Assembly (NCBI GenBank): GCA_965213575.1
Contig: CBDBZN010000031.1
Coordinates: forward strand, 1 to 63,264
Length of the DNA stretch: 63,264 nucleotides
Origin: JAUHXS01 sp965213575
GTDB taxonomy: Bacteria > Bacteroidota > Bacteroidia > Chitinophagales > JAUHXS01
Direction: 5' to 3'
Under the pieces are notes generated by a model, which did no database searches, was not told the origin of the DNA, and worked only from the letters and a program-made list of their open reading frames with translations. Every line of letters begins with the position of its first letter. Position 1 is the first letter of the stretch. The position numbers were made by a program, and so were the translations under genes. Positions 46,473-55,676 of the stretch are shown here, in pieces.

Positions 46473-47677
46473 AGCAGCTTAAAATTATCATTATCATTCT
46501 ATTGATCATTTTTATTTTCATTTTACCCAACATTTCTAATAAAAAAGAAGATGCTGTTTATGATGCGCAAACAAGGATGGATTATGCAAAAAAGAATTAC
46601 AACATAGCCCATCTCAAAGACTCTATAAAAATCGCTCCCTGTTCCTACTATGCTGATCATTCAGAGTTTTACCAAAAGTTTTTAGGAAAAGGATATCGGC
46701 AGACATGGGGACAAGCGGTGACGATGAAAGTATTTGACATTAATGAGTTTGACGAAGATTTTCAATGCATAAAAATAGGGGGTGGGTCGCAAACAACTAG
46801 CTTAAAGTTTAGCAATGCAGATGGGTGCATATATAGCCTACGTTCTGTCAATAAAGATGCTCAAGGGATGGTGAGCGCATTTTGGCAATATACGCCGTTG
46901 CGGCTTTTACTTCGAGACCAGATTTCTGCATTAATGCCTTACGGAAGGTTAATGGTAACACCTTTATATAGAGCTCTAAATATCCCTTCTCAAAACCCTA
47001 AATTATATTTTATACCCTATGACCCCGCTATGGACGAAAGTTGTCAAAAGGAAATGGCAGGAAATGTGGCTATATTAGATTTAGACTGGGATGAGCAAAA
47101 TCCTTGTACAGATAGTTTGATACGAGGAAATATTATAGGGAAAACAGGCGACATGTTGCTGTATGCAGATACATATAATATACATATAGATACCGGTCAG
47201 TTCTTAATGTGCAGGTTATTAGACATTATGATCGGTGATTTTGACCGGCACAACGGCAATTGGGCGTGGATGAGGCATCACTCATCTCAGCAAGCTGCTA
47301 TTCAAGCCATTCCTCAAGATAGAGATGCAGCATTTGCTAAGTTCGGAGGTATATTCTCTAATATAGTAAAGGTTTTTTACACAAAGTTTCAGCCCTACAA
47401 ACCTGATATTGAAGATATTGAAGGTTACTTGATTAACCGTCCTTCTTTTGAGCCAGATTTTTTTGCTGATGTTTCCAAAACTACATGGCAACAGGCCGCA
47501 ACACAAATGCAAAAAAATCTCACTGGCAAGGTGCTAACAGAAGCTATTCAACAAATTCCTCCCGAGGTAGGTCAAGAAGTAAAGAATGAAATATTTGAAA
47601 CGATGCAATATAGAAGGGATCATCTTTTACAGATTGCTGAACAACTTTATGATATTTATCATACGGCGCAGAAATAA
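46469..47677 (+). CDS. Exported protein with a HipA/FAM20-like kinase fold signature
   Basis: A 402-residue protein with an N-terminal hydrophobic anchor (6-20) that places the rest outside the cytoplasm. The order of motifs fits an atypical kinase: KIGGGSQTTSLKF (102-114, glycine-rich loop), YSLRSVNK (122-129, lysine), GDFDRHNGNW (256-265, catalytic loop with the xDRHxxN pattern of HipA/FAM20/PI-kinase types), and PQDRDAAF (282-289, metal-binding DRD in place of DFG). The same blocks (GGGFQTxSLRL, GDWDRHEDQW, PRDRDQAF) occur, from memory, as a domain in large Bacteroidota BamA-like outer-membrane proteins; here it stands alone. Coupled by a four-base overlap to the DUF4199 gene. Substrate and activity are unknown; the kinase reading is inference from motifs. 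Confidence 0.75.
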   Translation: MKQLKIIIIILLIIFIFILPNISNKKEDAVYDAQTRMDYAKKNYNIAHLKDSIKIAPCSYYADHSEFYQKFLGKGYRQTWGQAVTMKVFDINEFDEDFQCIKIGGGSQTTSLKFSNADGCIYSLRSVNKDAQGMVSAFWQYTPLRLLLRDQISALMPYGRLMVTPLYRALNIPSQNPKLYFIPYDPAMDESCQKEMAGNVAILDLDWDEQNPCTDSLIRGNIIGKTGDMLLYADTYNIHIDTGQFLMCRLLDIMIGDFDRHNGNWAWMRHHSSQQAAIQAIPQDRDAAFAKFGGIFSNIVKVFYTKFQPYKPDIEDIEGYLINRPSFEPDFFADVSKTTWQQAATQMQKNLTGKVLTEAIQQIPPEVGQEVKNEIFETMQYRRDHLLQIAEQLYDIYHTAQK

Positions 47678-47865
47678 TAAAGTTTGAATTTTTAGTGTCG
47701 AATTTTAAATTTTAATAAAATGCTAAATGACTAGTAAAATTAGAAAAACGTTTGGTCCCTCTTAATTAATCATTGAGCTATCAGAGAAGTCATTTATAAG
47801 ATAATCTATAAAAGAAAAGATGAAACAGTTTATAATAATTCACTTCTAAAGTTTTAAATGAGCCT

Positions 47866-47898
47866 TTTGAATTTTAGTTTTTAATTTTATTAAATTCG
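47866..47898 (+). promoter_or_regulatory. Promoter directly abutting the rhomboid start codon
   Basis: TTTG (47866-47869), 21-base spacer, then TAAATTCG (47891-47898, one mismatch to TAnnTTTG). The ATG is at 47902, so the transcript would be leaderless or nearly so. Confidence 0.4.
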
Positions 47899-47901
47899 CC
47901 C

Positions 47902-48529
47902 ATGCTTCTCACCTATGGTATTATCATTGTAACCTGTATTATCTCTGTAGTAGCTTTGCAGAATAATGCTTTAATGAATAAATGGATTTTCTCCCCATAT
48001 CTGGTTAAACAAGAAAATCAATATTATCGATTTTTAACATCCGGATTTTTACATGGCGACTGGATGCATTTGTTCATTAACATGTTGGTATTATATTTCT
48101 TTGGCAGAAATGTGGAGCACACTTTTCAACTGTTTTGGGGCACACTAGGGCTTTATTATTATATTTTGTTATACTTAGGAGCAATCATTATTTCAGAGAT
48201 ATCTACTTATAAAAAACATAAAGATAATCCCGGCTATCGAAGTTTAGGAGCTTCCGGAGCTACCTCGGCAGTGCTTTTTTCAAGTATACTCATTTACCCT
48301 ATTGATAAAGTATGTTTATGGGGATTACTGTGTGTTCCGGGGGTTTATCATGGCTATCGGATATTTATTTTATGCCAACCGAATGTCCGGCAGAGGGATG
48401 GATAACATTAATCATGATGCTCATATTTATGGAGCAATTTTTGGCATGATTTATACTATAGCTTTAAAGCCTAAGCTCATCATACACTTTGTAACTCAAA
48501 TATCAGATTGGATAACTTCATTGATTTAA
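47902..48529 (+). pseudogene. Rhomboid-family intramembrane protease, single-base frameshift
   Basis: The first frame (to 48405) encodes WMHLFINMLVLYFFG with the family H-x3-N block and catalytic SLGASGATSAVLF (Ser118). It then shifts into nonsense after LLCVPG. The true C-terminus, FIMAIGYLFYANRMSGRG then NHDAHIYGAIFGM carrying the catalytic His, is in the next frame and ends at 48529. Removing one G from the G5 run at 48339-48343 rebuilds a 208-residue rhomboid. As written, catalytic Ser and His are on separate frames, so no active enzyme is made. The 3' end overlaps the threonine aldolase start by 22 bases. Confidence 0.85.
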
Positions 48530-49533
48530 GAAGCGATACAGTTACTAAACCTACTAAAGAAATGCAGCAGGCAATGCTCACTGCCCGAGTAGGAGATGAT
48601 GTTTATGGCGAAGACCCAACTGTTATAGCCCTAGAAGAAAAACTGGCAAAAATGTTTGGTATGGAAGCAGGATTATTCTGTCCATCCGGCACAATGACTA
48701 ATCAAATTGCCATTAAAGCTCATACCCAACCGCTAGATGAAGTAATTTGTGATAAACTTTCTCATATCTACCAATATGAAGTGGGCGGTTATGCATTCAA
48801 TTCACAAATATCTATTAAGTTGCTAGATGGTGAAAATGGAATTATAAATGCGGATCAAGTAAAAGCAGCTATCCAACCCGAACAAGATTGGCTACCTAAT
48901 AGTAAATTGGTAGTTATCGAAAACACAACTAACAAAGGTGGCGGAAGTTATTACAGCTTAGATCAAATTAAAGCCATAGCGAAAGTCTGCCAAGAAGAGA
49001 ATTTGATTTTTCATTTAGACGGAGCAAGAATTTTCAACGCTGTTATAGAAGCTGATTATACGCCAAAAGATTTAGGAGCTGAGTTTGACAGCATCTCTAT
49101 TTGTTTATCAAAAGGGTTAGGTGCTCCTGTTGGGTCTGTTTTACTAGGAACAGCTGCTATGATTAAAAAAAGTAGAAAAATAAGAAAAGTATTAGGTGGG
49201 GGTATGCGACAAGCGGGTATACTTGCTGCAGCGGCTATTTATGCGTTAGATCATCATGTAGATCGATTGAAAGAAGATCATCAAAAGGCTCAGCGATTAT
49301 CGGAAGTATTACAAAAACAATCTTATGTGGCAAGTGTAATTCCCGTAAAAACAAATATTATTATTTTTGATCTAAACTCACCTTATGATGCTTCATCATT
49401 TTTAGAAAAGCTAGCAGAACACCATATTAAAGCTTCTCCTTTTGGGCCTAATACCATTCGGTTAGTCACACATTTAGATTTTACTGATAAAATGCTTGAG
49501 AAAACAGTCGAAGTGCTTGAGGGAATTGATTAG
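48508..49533 (+). CDS. ltaE: Low-specificity L-threonine aldolase
   Basis: PLP enzyme splitting L-threonine and L-allo-threonine into glycine and acetaldehyde; 341 residues, normal. TTG start at 48508 gives MDNFIDLRSDTVTKPT, the expected opening. Other marks are FCPSGTMTNQIA (PLP phosphate loop), HLDGAR (Asp171) and SICLSKGLGAPVG (Schiff-base Lys202). Overlap with the rhomboid gene suggests translational coupling, which the frameshift upstream would upset if real, since frame-one ribosomes stop at 48405. Confidence 0.93.
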   Translation: MDNFIDLRSDTVTKPTKEMQQAMLTARVGDDVYGEDPTVIALEEKLAKMFGMEAGLFCPSGTMTNQIAIKAHTQPLDEVICDKLSHIYQYEVGGYAFNSQISIKLLDGENGIINADQVKAAIQPEQDWLPNSKLVVIENTTNKGGGSYYSLDQIKAIAKVCQEENLIFHLDGARIFNAVIEADYTPKDLGAEFDSISICLSKGLGAPVGSVLLGTAAMIKKSRKIRKVLGGGMRQAGILAAAAIYALDHHVDRLKEDHQKAQRLSEVLQKQSYVASVIPVKTNIIIFDLNSPYDASSFLEKLAEHHIKASPFGPNTIRLVTHLDFTDKMLEKTVEVLEGID

Positions 49534-49628
49534 AGATTAAAAGGTTGTAGATTGAAGGTTACAAATTTCAGATTAAAAGATCACATCACATGTTCTAATA
49601 CCTAGCAGCTAATCTCTACTGCTTAGTA

Positions 49629-50456
49629 TCATTCCTCCTTAATATTATTGACTCTTTTAGAAGTAGTTAACCCATAAGTAAACTCAAAGCCGATATAGTT
49701 GATTTTTTGACCAACTTGACCTGTATTTTCAAACCCTAAGTTGAGAAATTCGTAGTCTCCAATACCAATGTCTGAAAAACAAAAATGCAATACTCCATTC
49801 AACTGCAAAGTGTTCTGTTTTTTTGTTATTCTCATCAATCCTGCTTTTAAAAAATAACTAAGTAAGATTTTTTTCTGGCTGCCTAATATAAAATTAAATA
49901 ACCTTGCTTCTGTAGTATCATCAATTTGAAAATTATGACCTACACTTATTACATAAGGATGTGCAATTACTGAGTTTATTTTTATACCACCTTCAAAGCT
50001 ATAATATCTATTTTCTTTTTTTTGTACAATCTTTTGAATAGATACAGGAAAGACCCATATTGCATTAGCATACTCATAATGCCTGATATCTCCTAGGTAT
50101 TCGTAGGCTTCTTTATATGGACCTGTTTGAAAAATACTATTTTTAGGCGCTTTGAAATTGTAATTTATATAAAATGGAGCCAATCCCAAACCGGCTCCAA
50201 AGTTTAGCCCTAGATTATTTTTTAGATGCCTATAGTAAGAGATAGTTATTTCTCCACTAAAAACAGGTTTAGACTTTAATAACTGCTCTCCAGAGAATTG
50301 ATTGATAGCTAAATTATCATATAGCATCGTAGAAAGAGAAAATTTAATTTGGTCTTTGAAAATCATATCAGATTTTTCGATAGTTTGACCAAATAATAAA
50401 GTATTAGTAAACAGGAGCAATAATATTGCTCCTGTTTTTAAAGAATTTAATCCCAT
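49629..50456 (-). CDS. Unknown outer-membrane-barrel-like protein
   Basis: A 275-residue protein with a signal peptide (about 1-23, NTLLFGQ). The mature part alternates hydrophobic and polar residues with many aromatic turns (EITISYYRHLKNNLGLNFGA, RYYSFEGGIKINSV, YFLKAGLMRITKKQ), the pattern of a small outer-membrane beta-barrel of 8-10 strands. It ends in a polar tail after GFEFTYGLTT. No named family recognised. A -7 element lies six bases before its ATG. Confidence 0.65.
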   Translation of the reverse strand: MGLNSLKTGAILLLLFTNTLLFGQTIEKSDMIFKDQIKFSLSTMLYDNLAINQFSGEQLLKSKPVFSGEITISYYRHLKNNLGLNFGAGLGLAPFYINYNFKAPKNSIFQTGPYKEAYEYLGDIRHYEYANAIWVFPVSIQKIVQKKENRYYSFEGGIKINSVIAHPYVISVGHNFQIDDTTEARLFNFILGSQKKILLSYFLKAGLMRITKKQNTLQLNGVLHFCFSDIGIGDYEFLNLGFENTGQVGQKINYIGFEFTYGLTTSKRVNNIKEE

Positions 50457-50462
50457 TTACTA

Positions 50463-50470
50463 CAAATGTA
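50463..50470 (-). promoter_or_regulatory. -7 element six bases before the start codon
   Basis: Minus-strand TACATTTG matches TAnnTTTG exactly and ends six bases before the ATG at 50456. A good -33 TTTG at the right spacing is absent. Confidence 0.35.
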
Positions 50471-50548
50471 AGGATTTTACATACAATTAACTAGACATAC
50501 AAATTAACGTAGCCTGATCGAAAGATCATAAATCTTACATCCTACTGC

Positions 50549-51829
50549 CTATCTCCTAATTCTCTGCGTTCTCACCAACAAAAACAAACCAATTATAAAA
50601 AACACAATCAACATAATTATTGAATTACGCATATTGCCTGTAAGTTGTTCAATTAATCCATAACTGGCTGTTCCCAAAACAATAGCAATCTTCTCACTTA
50701 CATCAAAGAAGCTAAAAAATGAAGCATGATCTTGAGTAGGTGGTAACATTTTTGAATAAGTTGACCTGGACAAAGCTTGAATTCCGCCCATTACCATACC
50801 CACACAAAAAGCAATGGCATAAAATTCATTAGCTGTATAGACAAAATAAGCAGCTATACATATTCCTATCCATATAACAATTGCTGTCATAATAGCTTTG
50901 AGGTTTCCCATTTTTCGGGATAAGAAAGAAAATAAATACGCCCCAAATATTCCGACAAATTGAATAATGAGAATAGTAGTAATTAACTGAGCACTTTCCA
51001 ATTTCAATTCTTTCTCTCCAAACAAAGCAGCTACATACATCACTGTTTGCACACCCATGGTGTAAAAGAAAAAAGAGGTCAGAAAAGAGGCTAAAGCACT
51101 TTCAGATTTTATTTGAATCCAAACTTTTCGCAATTCTTTATATCCATTTAATAGATATTTACTTTCAGGTTTTTTATTAAAAATATTTTTAGGTAAGTAA
51201 TAAAAAGTGATGCTCGCAAAACCTATCCACCACACTCCTACTAATAAAAAAGATATTCTTGCCGGTAATCCTTCTGTATCGATCCCAAACCAACCGGGAT
51301 TTAAGATCATCATTAAGTTGAAAATTAATAATATCGAACTTCCTAAATAACCGAAGGCAAACCCTTTAGCACTGACTTTATCTTGTTTCTGCGGAGAAGC
51401 TATCTCAGGTAAATATGCATTATAAAAGACTAAGCTTGCTGAATACCCCATACTCGCAAGTACGAAGATCAATATGCCGTATTCAATATTTGCTCCTGTA
51501 AAAAAATACAGTGCGGAGCAAGCCGTAGCTCCTATAACAGTAAAAAACATCATAAATCCTTTTTTAGATCCCGTATAGTCTGAAATACCGGATAAAAAAG
51601 GAGAAAGAATAGCTACTAATAAAAAGGAGAAAGACACTGCATAGGCATACAAAGACGTATTTACCACTTCAAAACCAAAAAAATTAACTTTATCCGTTTG
51701 CTTACCAGCTGTAACTGCACTATAATAGATAGGGAATATCGTAGATGTGATGACTAGATTATATGCTGAGTTTCCCCAATCATACAACGCCCATGCATTG
51801 ATTAGTTTTTTATTATCTTTTTGGATCAC
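50549..51829 (-). CDS. MFS transporter, UMF1/Atg22-like
   Basis: Inner-membrane transporter of 426 residues and about 12 helices. The start KKLINAWALYDWGNSAYNL is the UMF1 signature, and the late block QALSRSTYSKMLPPTQDHAS with FFSFFDVSEKIA is equally typical. The start codon is GTG at 51829; no later start would preserve the signature. The family includes putative amino-acid or sugar exporters; substrate unknown. Its promoter sits so close that the mRNA is probably leaderless. Confidence 0.9.
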   Translation of the reverse strand: MIQKDNKKLINAWALYDWGNSAYNLVITSTIFPIYYSAVTAGKQTDKVNFFGFEVVNTSLYAYAVSFSFLLVAILSPFLSGISDYTGSKKGFMMFFTVIGATACSALYFFTGANIEYGILIFVLASMGYSASLVFYNAYLPEIASPQKQDKVSAKGFAFGYLGSSILLIFNLMMILNPGWFGIDTEGLPARISFLLVGVWWIGFASITFYYLPKNIFNKKPESKYLLNGYKELRKVWIQIKSESALASFLTSFFFYTMGVQTVMYVAALFGEKELKLESAQLITTILIIQFVGIFGAYLFSFLSRKMGNLKAIMTAIVIWIGICIAAYFVYTANEFYAIAFCVGMVMGGIQALSRSTYSKMLPPTQDHASFFSFFDVSEKIAIVLGTASYGLIEQLTGNMRNSIIMLIVFFIIGLFLLVRTQRIRR

Positions 51830-51833
51830 CGGG

Positions 51834-51863
51834 CAAAGATAAAAATATCATGCTTAGAGCAAA
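51834..51863 (-). promoter_or_regulatory. Consensus promoter abutting the MFS start codon
   Basis: On the minus strand TTTG (51863-51860), an 18-base spacer and TATCTTTG (51841-51834) match the consensus fully. Only four bases separate it from the GTG, placing the transcription start at or next to the first codon. Confidence 0.55.
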
Positions 51864-51969
51864 TTATAATGGGCTAAATTTATAGATGTAGAGACATAAT
51901 TAGCTGAAGAGATTTGATCATAATAAGTTTACCTTTCCTTTCGAAGCTACTATCAGAAAATCAGGACAA

Positions 51970-54900
51970 TTATTTTGCAAGTACAAAACTTCCATCTGCT
52001 GACATTTCTTGTCCTGTAAAGGTAGTACCGACTATTTCATAGTTATACACACCTATAGGTTGAGATTTACCATTATATGTTCCATCCCATCCCTTCTCAA
52101 TATTATTTGATGAATAAACTTGCTGTCCCCATCTATTAAAAACTTTAAAATATGCCACTTCAGATAAATTAAAGACAACAGGAATGAAAAAGTCATTTAT
52201 TCCATCTCCATTTGGAGAAAAAGCACTAGGTATTTGGATACAATCGTCGTTGCTGTTAGTAACAGCAACTGTTTGCTCAAGAGATGAAGTACAACCGGCA
52301 CTATTAGTTATTGTTAAAACTACAACATAATTTCCTGGAGCATCATACATTTTATTAATTTCACAATCGTTTGCGGTTGTACCATCACCAAATGACCATA
52401 CACAATTTACAATATCGCTCCCTACACTACTGAATTTCACACTATAGGCTGCACAGGAATCAATTTGAGCATTAAAAGTAAAATCTGAAAATTCAATTGT
52501 GGTAATTGGGATACGAAGGAAACAAGATGTATCATCTTCGGAATAAACTAAATAGTCTGTATTTTCTTCCGGAAAAGCGTAGACTAGCTTACCGGTATCA
52601 GGATCTAGAGTAATCGTAGGCTCCCATCGTAGATTCTCACCACCCGAGGCACTTAATAAAATAGTATCTCCCGCACAAATCACTGCACTCTCCGGGTCAG
52701 CTACGAGGTTAATTACACCTATTTTTATACTATCAGTACAATTAGCATTTGTTTGATCTACTGCTATGTAGATGGTAGTACTATCAGGATAAGCTGTTAC
52801 ATTTTCACCAACGTTATTTGCTAAAAACTCTGACGGCATCCATAGAATATTATTAGTGTTTATACTACTAGTCAATTGTAGCGTATCTCCTAAACAAATA
52901 AATGAGTCAGAAGCTGTTATTTCTAAATTTGTTACAATAAGCGTGACCTTACCCTTACAAGCATTATTGTTTCTTAACTGAATTTGATATTCTGTATCTA
53001 CCGATGGAGAAGCGACAACACTTTTACCACGATCAGTGTTTAAAGTTGCGGAAGGAGTCCATACGGCATCATCAAAGTCTAATACCGTTAAGGTAGTCAT
53101 CGAACCCGGGCAGGCAGAAGGGTCAGCAGGATTGATTAATAATGTATCTCTTACACTTATAAAAACAGAATCGGTACAAGTAGCATCAGAGACTTTATAA
53201 GCTCTATAATATAGTGACGAATCAGGTTTCGCAAATATTGTACTTCTAGTAGTAGTACTAACTCGATAATTAGGTGTCCATACGATATTTGAAGATGCTG
53301 TTCCTGAAGCTTGCAGCTTAATAGTATCGCCTATACATATAACATCCTTGGAACTAGAAACCAACACTCCTGCTTTTACCGGTATTTCTTTAGCACAAAA
53401 ACCCAGGGAATCATCTCCGATATATACAGAATAAGTGGTATCTACATCCGGGAATACCCAAACAGTATTACTTGTGGTACTGGTTATGTTATAATCAGGG
53501 CTCCAGGTGAGATTAGATCCAGTAGAAGTAAGTTTTACAGAATCTCCGTTACATACACCTGCTGCATCAGGTGCAACTACCGGCTCTTCAAATACCGGAA
53601 TAAAAAAAGTGTCATATAAAACTCCCGCCAAAGGCCCCGGTAAATGAACCTCAGCCACATAAAATGTAGAAACTGTCGGGTAAGCTAAAGGATTTGAAAT
53701 ACTTCTATTACTAAGTCTTGCACTTGGCGTCCATCGGTAATAGATGCCATTTTTAAACGTCTGCAATTGTATGGTATCTCCTTTACAAATTGTATCGTAA
53801 CTTGATACTCCTACATAATCTTCATCAATTACATTAATGATATCACCACAACTAGAAGTATCAATTACTAATGATGCAACATATTCAATTCCGGTAGCAA
53901 CTATTTCACCATTTAACCCGAAAGCTATATCATGCACAGGTTCATCTGTAGCTACGAAATCAACTTCATTAAGCTCTTCGTCATACTTATAGAGGCCTAA
54001 GTCTGAACCTACGTAAATAAAACCGCAGTCATCTACTAGAATGCCATTACCGTTTTCAAGCGTACCACCGGAAATTTTAATACCTCCTACATACTGGTGA
54101 GTGTTATAATCCCACTTTTTCAAAGAATCTGAATTATTAAGATATACACTGGTTTTACTGCACGCTAAGGCACTTAAAGAGTTATTACTTATATAATCGC
54201 TATTCATATATTTACCTCCATAGGTAGAAAACTCAGTTTGATGATCTATAAATTCGACCGGTGCCGGACTCCTATTAAAAAACATAATAACATATCCATT
54301 AGATGTTATAAAACCTCCTGTGTTTGGATCAATAATAGCATTTTTAAAGAAATAACCGGGCGCACTATTTGAAGGGGGATCATCATATTCACCTGTGATT
54401 GGGTCAATAAACCTGGGAGTACCATTTCCTGCCACGAAAATCTTACTACCATCTTCATTTGTAGCCAATGCTGTGGGCTCCATAAATTCCGGAACCCAGT
54501 CATCAGTTACATTTAACCACTCTATTAAGCCATTTGTCCCCACTTTATAAAGCTCATGATAACTATTCCCATAATAAGATGCTCCCGAAAACTTATCTAC
54601 CTCTAGTTCGCCAAACCCTCTATCAGATAGAGTTACAAATGTCCATTCTAAATTACCGGATGGATCAAACTTTTTAATTTCCGTTTCAATATCGCCATTT
54701 CCACCTCCCAAAACATATATATTACCCTCATTATCAGTATCAATATGATGGCCTCTATCATTATCTCCGGTAAAATCTAAAACAACCTGCCAAGGGTCTA
54801 TAATAAGTGTGGTAGTAGGATCATAATTATCCATATTAAAAGAAACGATATTCCCTGACAGATTATACGATGATGAAACGATTTCTTGATGGTTTCCAAT

Positions 54901-55599
54901 TACTTGGTAAGTTTGAGGAGCAGCGTCTTTAATAGTATGGCCAGCTCCGGCTATCAATAATCGGCCTTGATCAATGGATAAATTATCCGCCCCTTTGTAA
55001 TTCATTTTAACTTGAGTTAAATCTCCACCCGGCCTTACTATTATATTGTATTTTAAACCACCCTCTTCATGAAACATATATTCTATATCAATATTTGGAT
55101 ATATGTTTCGATATAGCAACTTACTATAGGCGTTAGCTGACAGGGTATTCCATTTTAAAATCTCTTCCGGATGAGCCAGTTGATTGGGATCAACAAATCT
55201 AAAAGGTGCAGTTTGTGGATTTAACGAGATGATTTCAACATCCTTATTACTGTTTAGCCACTCTAATTCTAAAAATTTTCTTTCAGGTTGAACAGTTTGC
55301 TTTTGAGAAGCAGCGGATGCACTCGAGCTATTAAATGGATTAACAAACTGGTAGGTAAACCCTTTCGTAGTAAAATACAGCTTATATCCATGTTGGCGAG
55401 CTTCATATTTGATATTTTTAGGCAATTTAGCATTTAAACCATGCTGCCCAATATTTTCAATAAAAAAATTATTGGATAATGCATTTTCATTGATCCATCC
55501 TGTTTTAGGTAAATCAATTGCTTGGGTTAGGAAAACTGCGAATACCACAAAGATAAAGGTTACTGCAAAACTTTTAAAGAGTGTTAAATTTTGAGTCAT
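51970..55599 (-). CDS. Giant T9SS type B cargo with six Ig-like repeats and a PKD domain
   Basis: Secreted 1209-residue protein. Order: signal peptide (about 1-27); N-terminal ENIGQ domain (about 45-270; FIENIGQHGL, YPNIDIEYMFHEEGGLKY, LIIDPWQVV; called DUF7948 in recent annotation, from memory); a WD-like propeller region (about 275-600; NEGNIYVLGGGNGD, GFIYVGSDLGLYKY); six tandem Ig-like repeats of about 72 residues, each opening with a C-x-GD box (CKGDTIQL, CNGDSVKL, CIGDTIKL, CPGSMTTL, CLGDTLQL, CAGDTILL); a PKD domain (about 1040-1110; CVWSFGDGTT); and the C-terminal type B sorting domain (about 1120-1209; IPSAFSPNGDGINDFF to end). Divergent from a paralogue with the same N-terminal domain. 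Likely adhesin or surface matrix protein. Confidence 0.92.
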   Translation of the reverse strand: MTQNLTLFKSFAVTFIFVVFAVFLTQAIDLPKTGWINENALSNNFFIENIGQHGLNAKLPKNIKYEARQHGYKLYFTTKGFTYQFVNPFNSSSASAASQKQTVQPERKFLELEWLNSNKDVEIISLNPQTAPFRFVDPNQLAHPEEILKWNTLSANAYSKLLYRNIYPNIDIEYMFHEEGGLKYNIIVRPGGDLTQVKMNYKGADNLSIDQGRLLIAGAGHTIKDAAPQTYQVIGNHQEIVSSSYNLSGNIVSFNMDNYDPTTTLIIDPWQVVLDFTGDNDRGHHIDTDNEGNIYVLGGGNGDIETEIKKFDPSGNLEWTFVTLSDRGFGELEVDKFSGASYYGNSYHELYKVGTNGLIEWLNVTDDWVPEFMEPTALATNEDGSKIFVAGNGTPRFIDPITGEYDDPPSNSAPGYFFKNAIIDPNTGGFITSNGYVIMFFNRSPAPVEFIDHQTEFSTYGGKYMNSDYISNNSLSALACSKTSVYLNNSDSLKKWDYNTHQYVGGIKISGGTLENGNGILVDDCGFIYVGSDLGLYKYDEELNEVDFVATDEPVHDIAFGLNGEIVATGIEYVASLVIDTSSCGDIINVIDEDYVGVSSYDTICKGDTIQLQTFKNGIYYRWTPSARLSNRSISNPLAYPTVSTFYVAEVHLPGPLAGVLYDTFFIPVFEEPVVAPDAAGVCNGDSVKLTSTGSNLTWSPDYNITSTTSNTVWVFPDVDTTYSVYIGDDSLGFCAKEIPVKAGVLVSSSKDVICIGDTIKLQASGTASSNIVWTPNYRVSTTTRSTIFAKPDSSLYYRAYKVSDATCTDSVFISVRDTLLINPADPSACPGSMTTLTVLDFDDAVWTPSATLNTDRGKSVVASPSVDTEYQIQLRNNNACKGKVTLIVTNLEITASDSFICLGDTLQLTSSINTNNILWMPSEFLANNVGENVTAYPDSTTIYIAVDQTNANCTDSIKIGVINLVADPESAVICAGDTILLSASGGENLRWEPTITLDPDTGKLVYAFPEENTDYLVYSEDDTSCFLRIPITTIEFSDFTFNAQIDSCAAYSVKFSSVGSDIVNCVWSFGDGTTANDCEINKMYDAPGNYVVVLTITNSAGCTSSLEQTVAVTNSNDDCIQIPSAFSPNGDGINDFFIPVVFNLSEVAYFKVFNRWGQQVYSSNNIEKGWDGTYNGKSQPIGVYNYEIVGTTFTGQEMSADGSFVLAK

Positions 55600-55676
55600 G
55601 ACTAGTGTATTGTTAAGGTAAGTGTTATTTAAATATAATGAATTTTATCTGGTTGACACCCTAATTTTAGAAGTTA

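Noticed and set aside
53311..53619. 102-codon plus-strand ORF antisense to the giant T9SS gene
   Set aside because: It mirrors the repeated Ig-like region and arises from regular codon patterns on the other strand.
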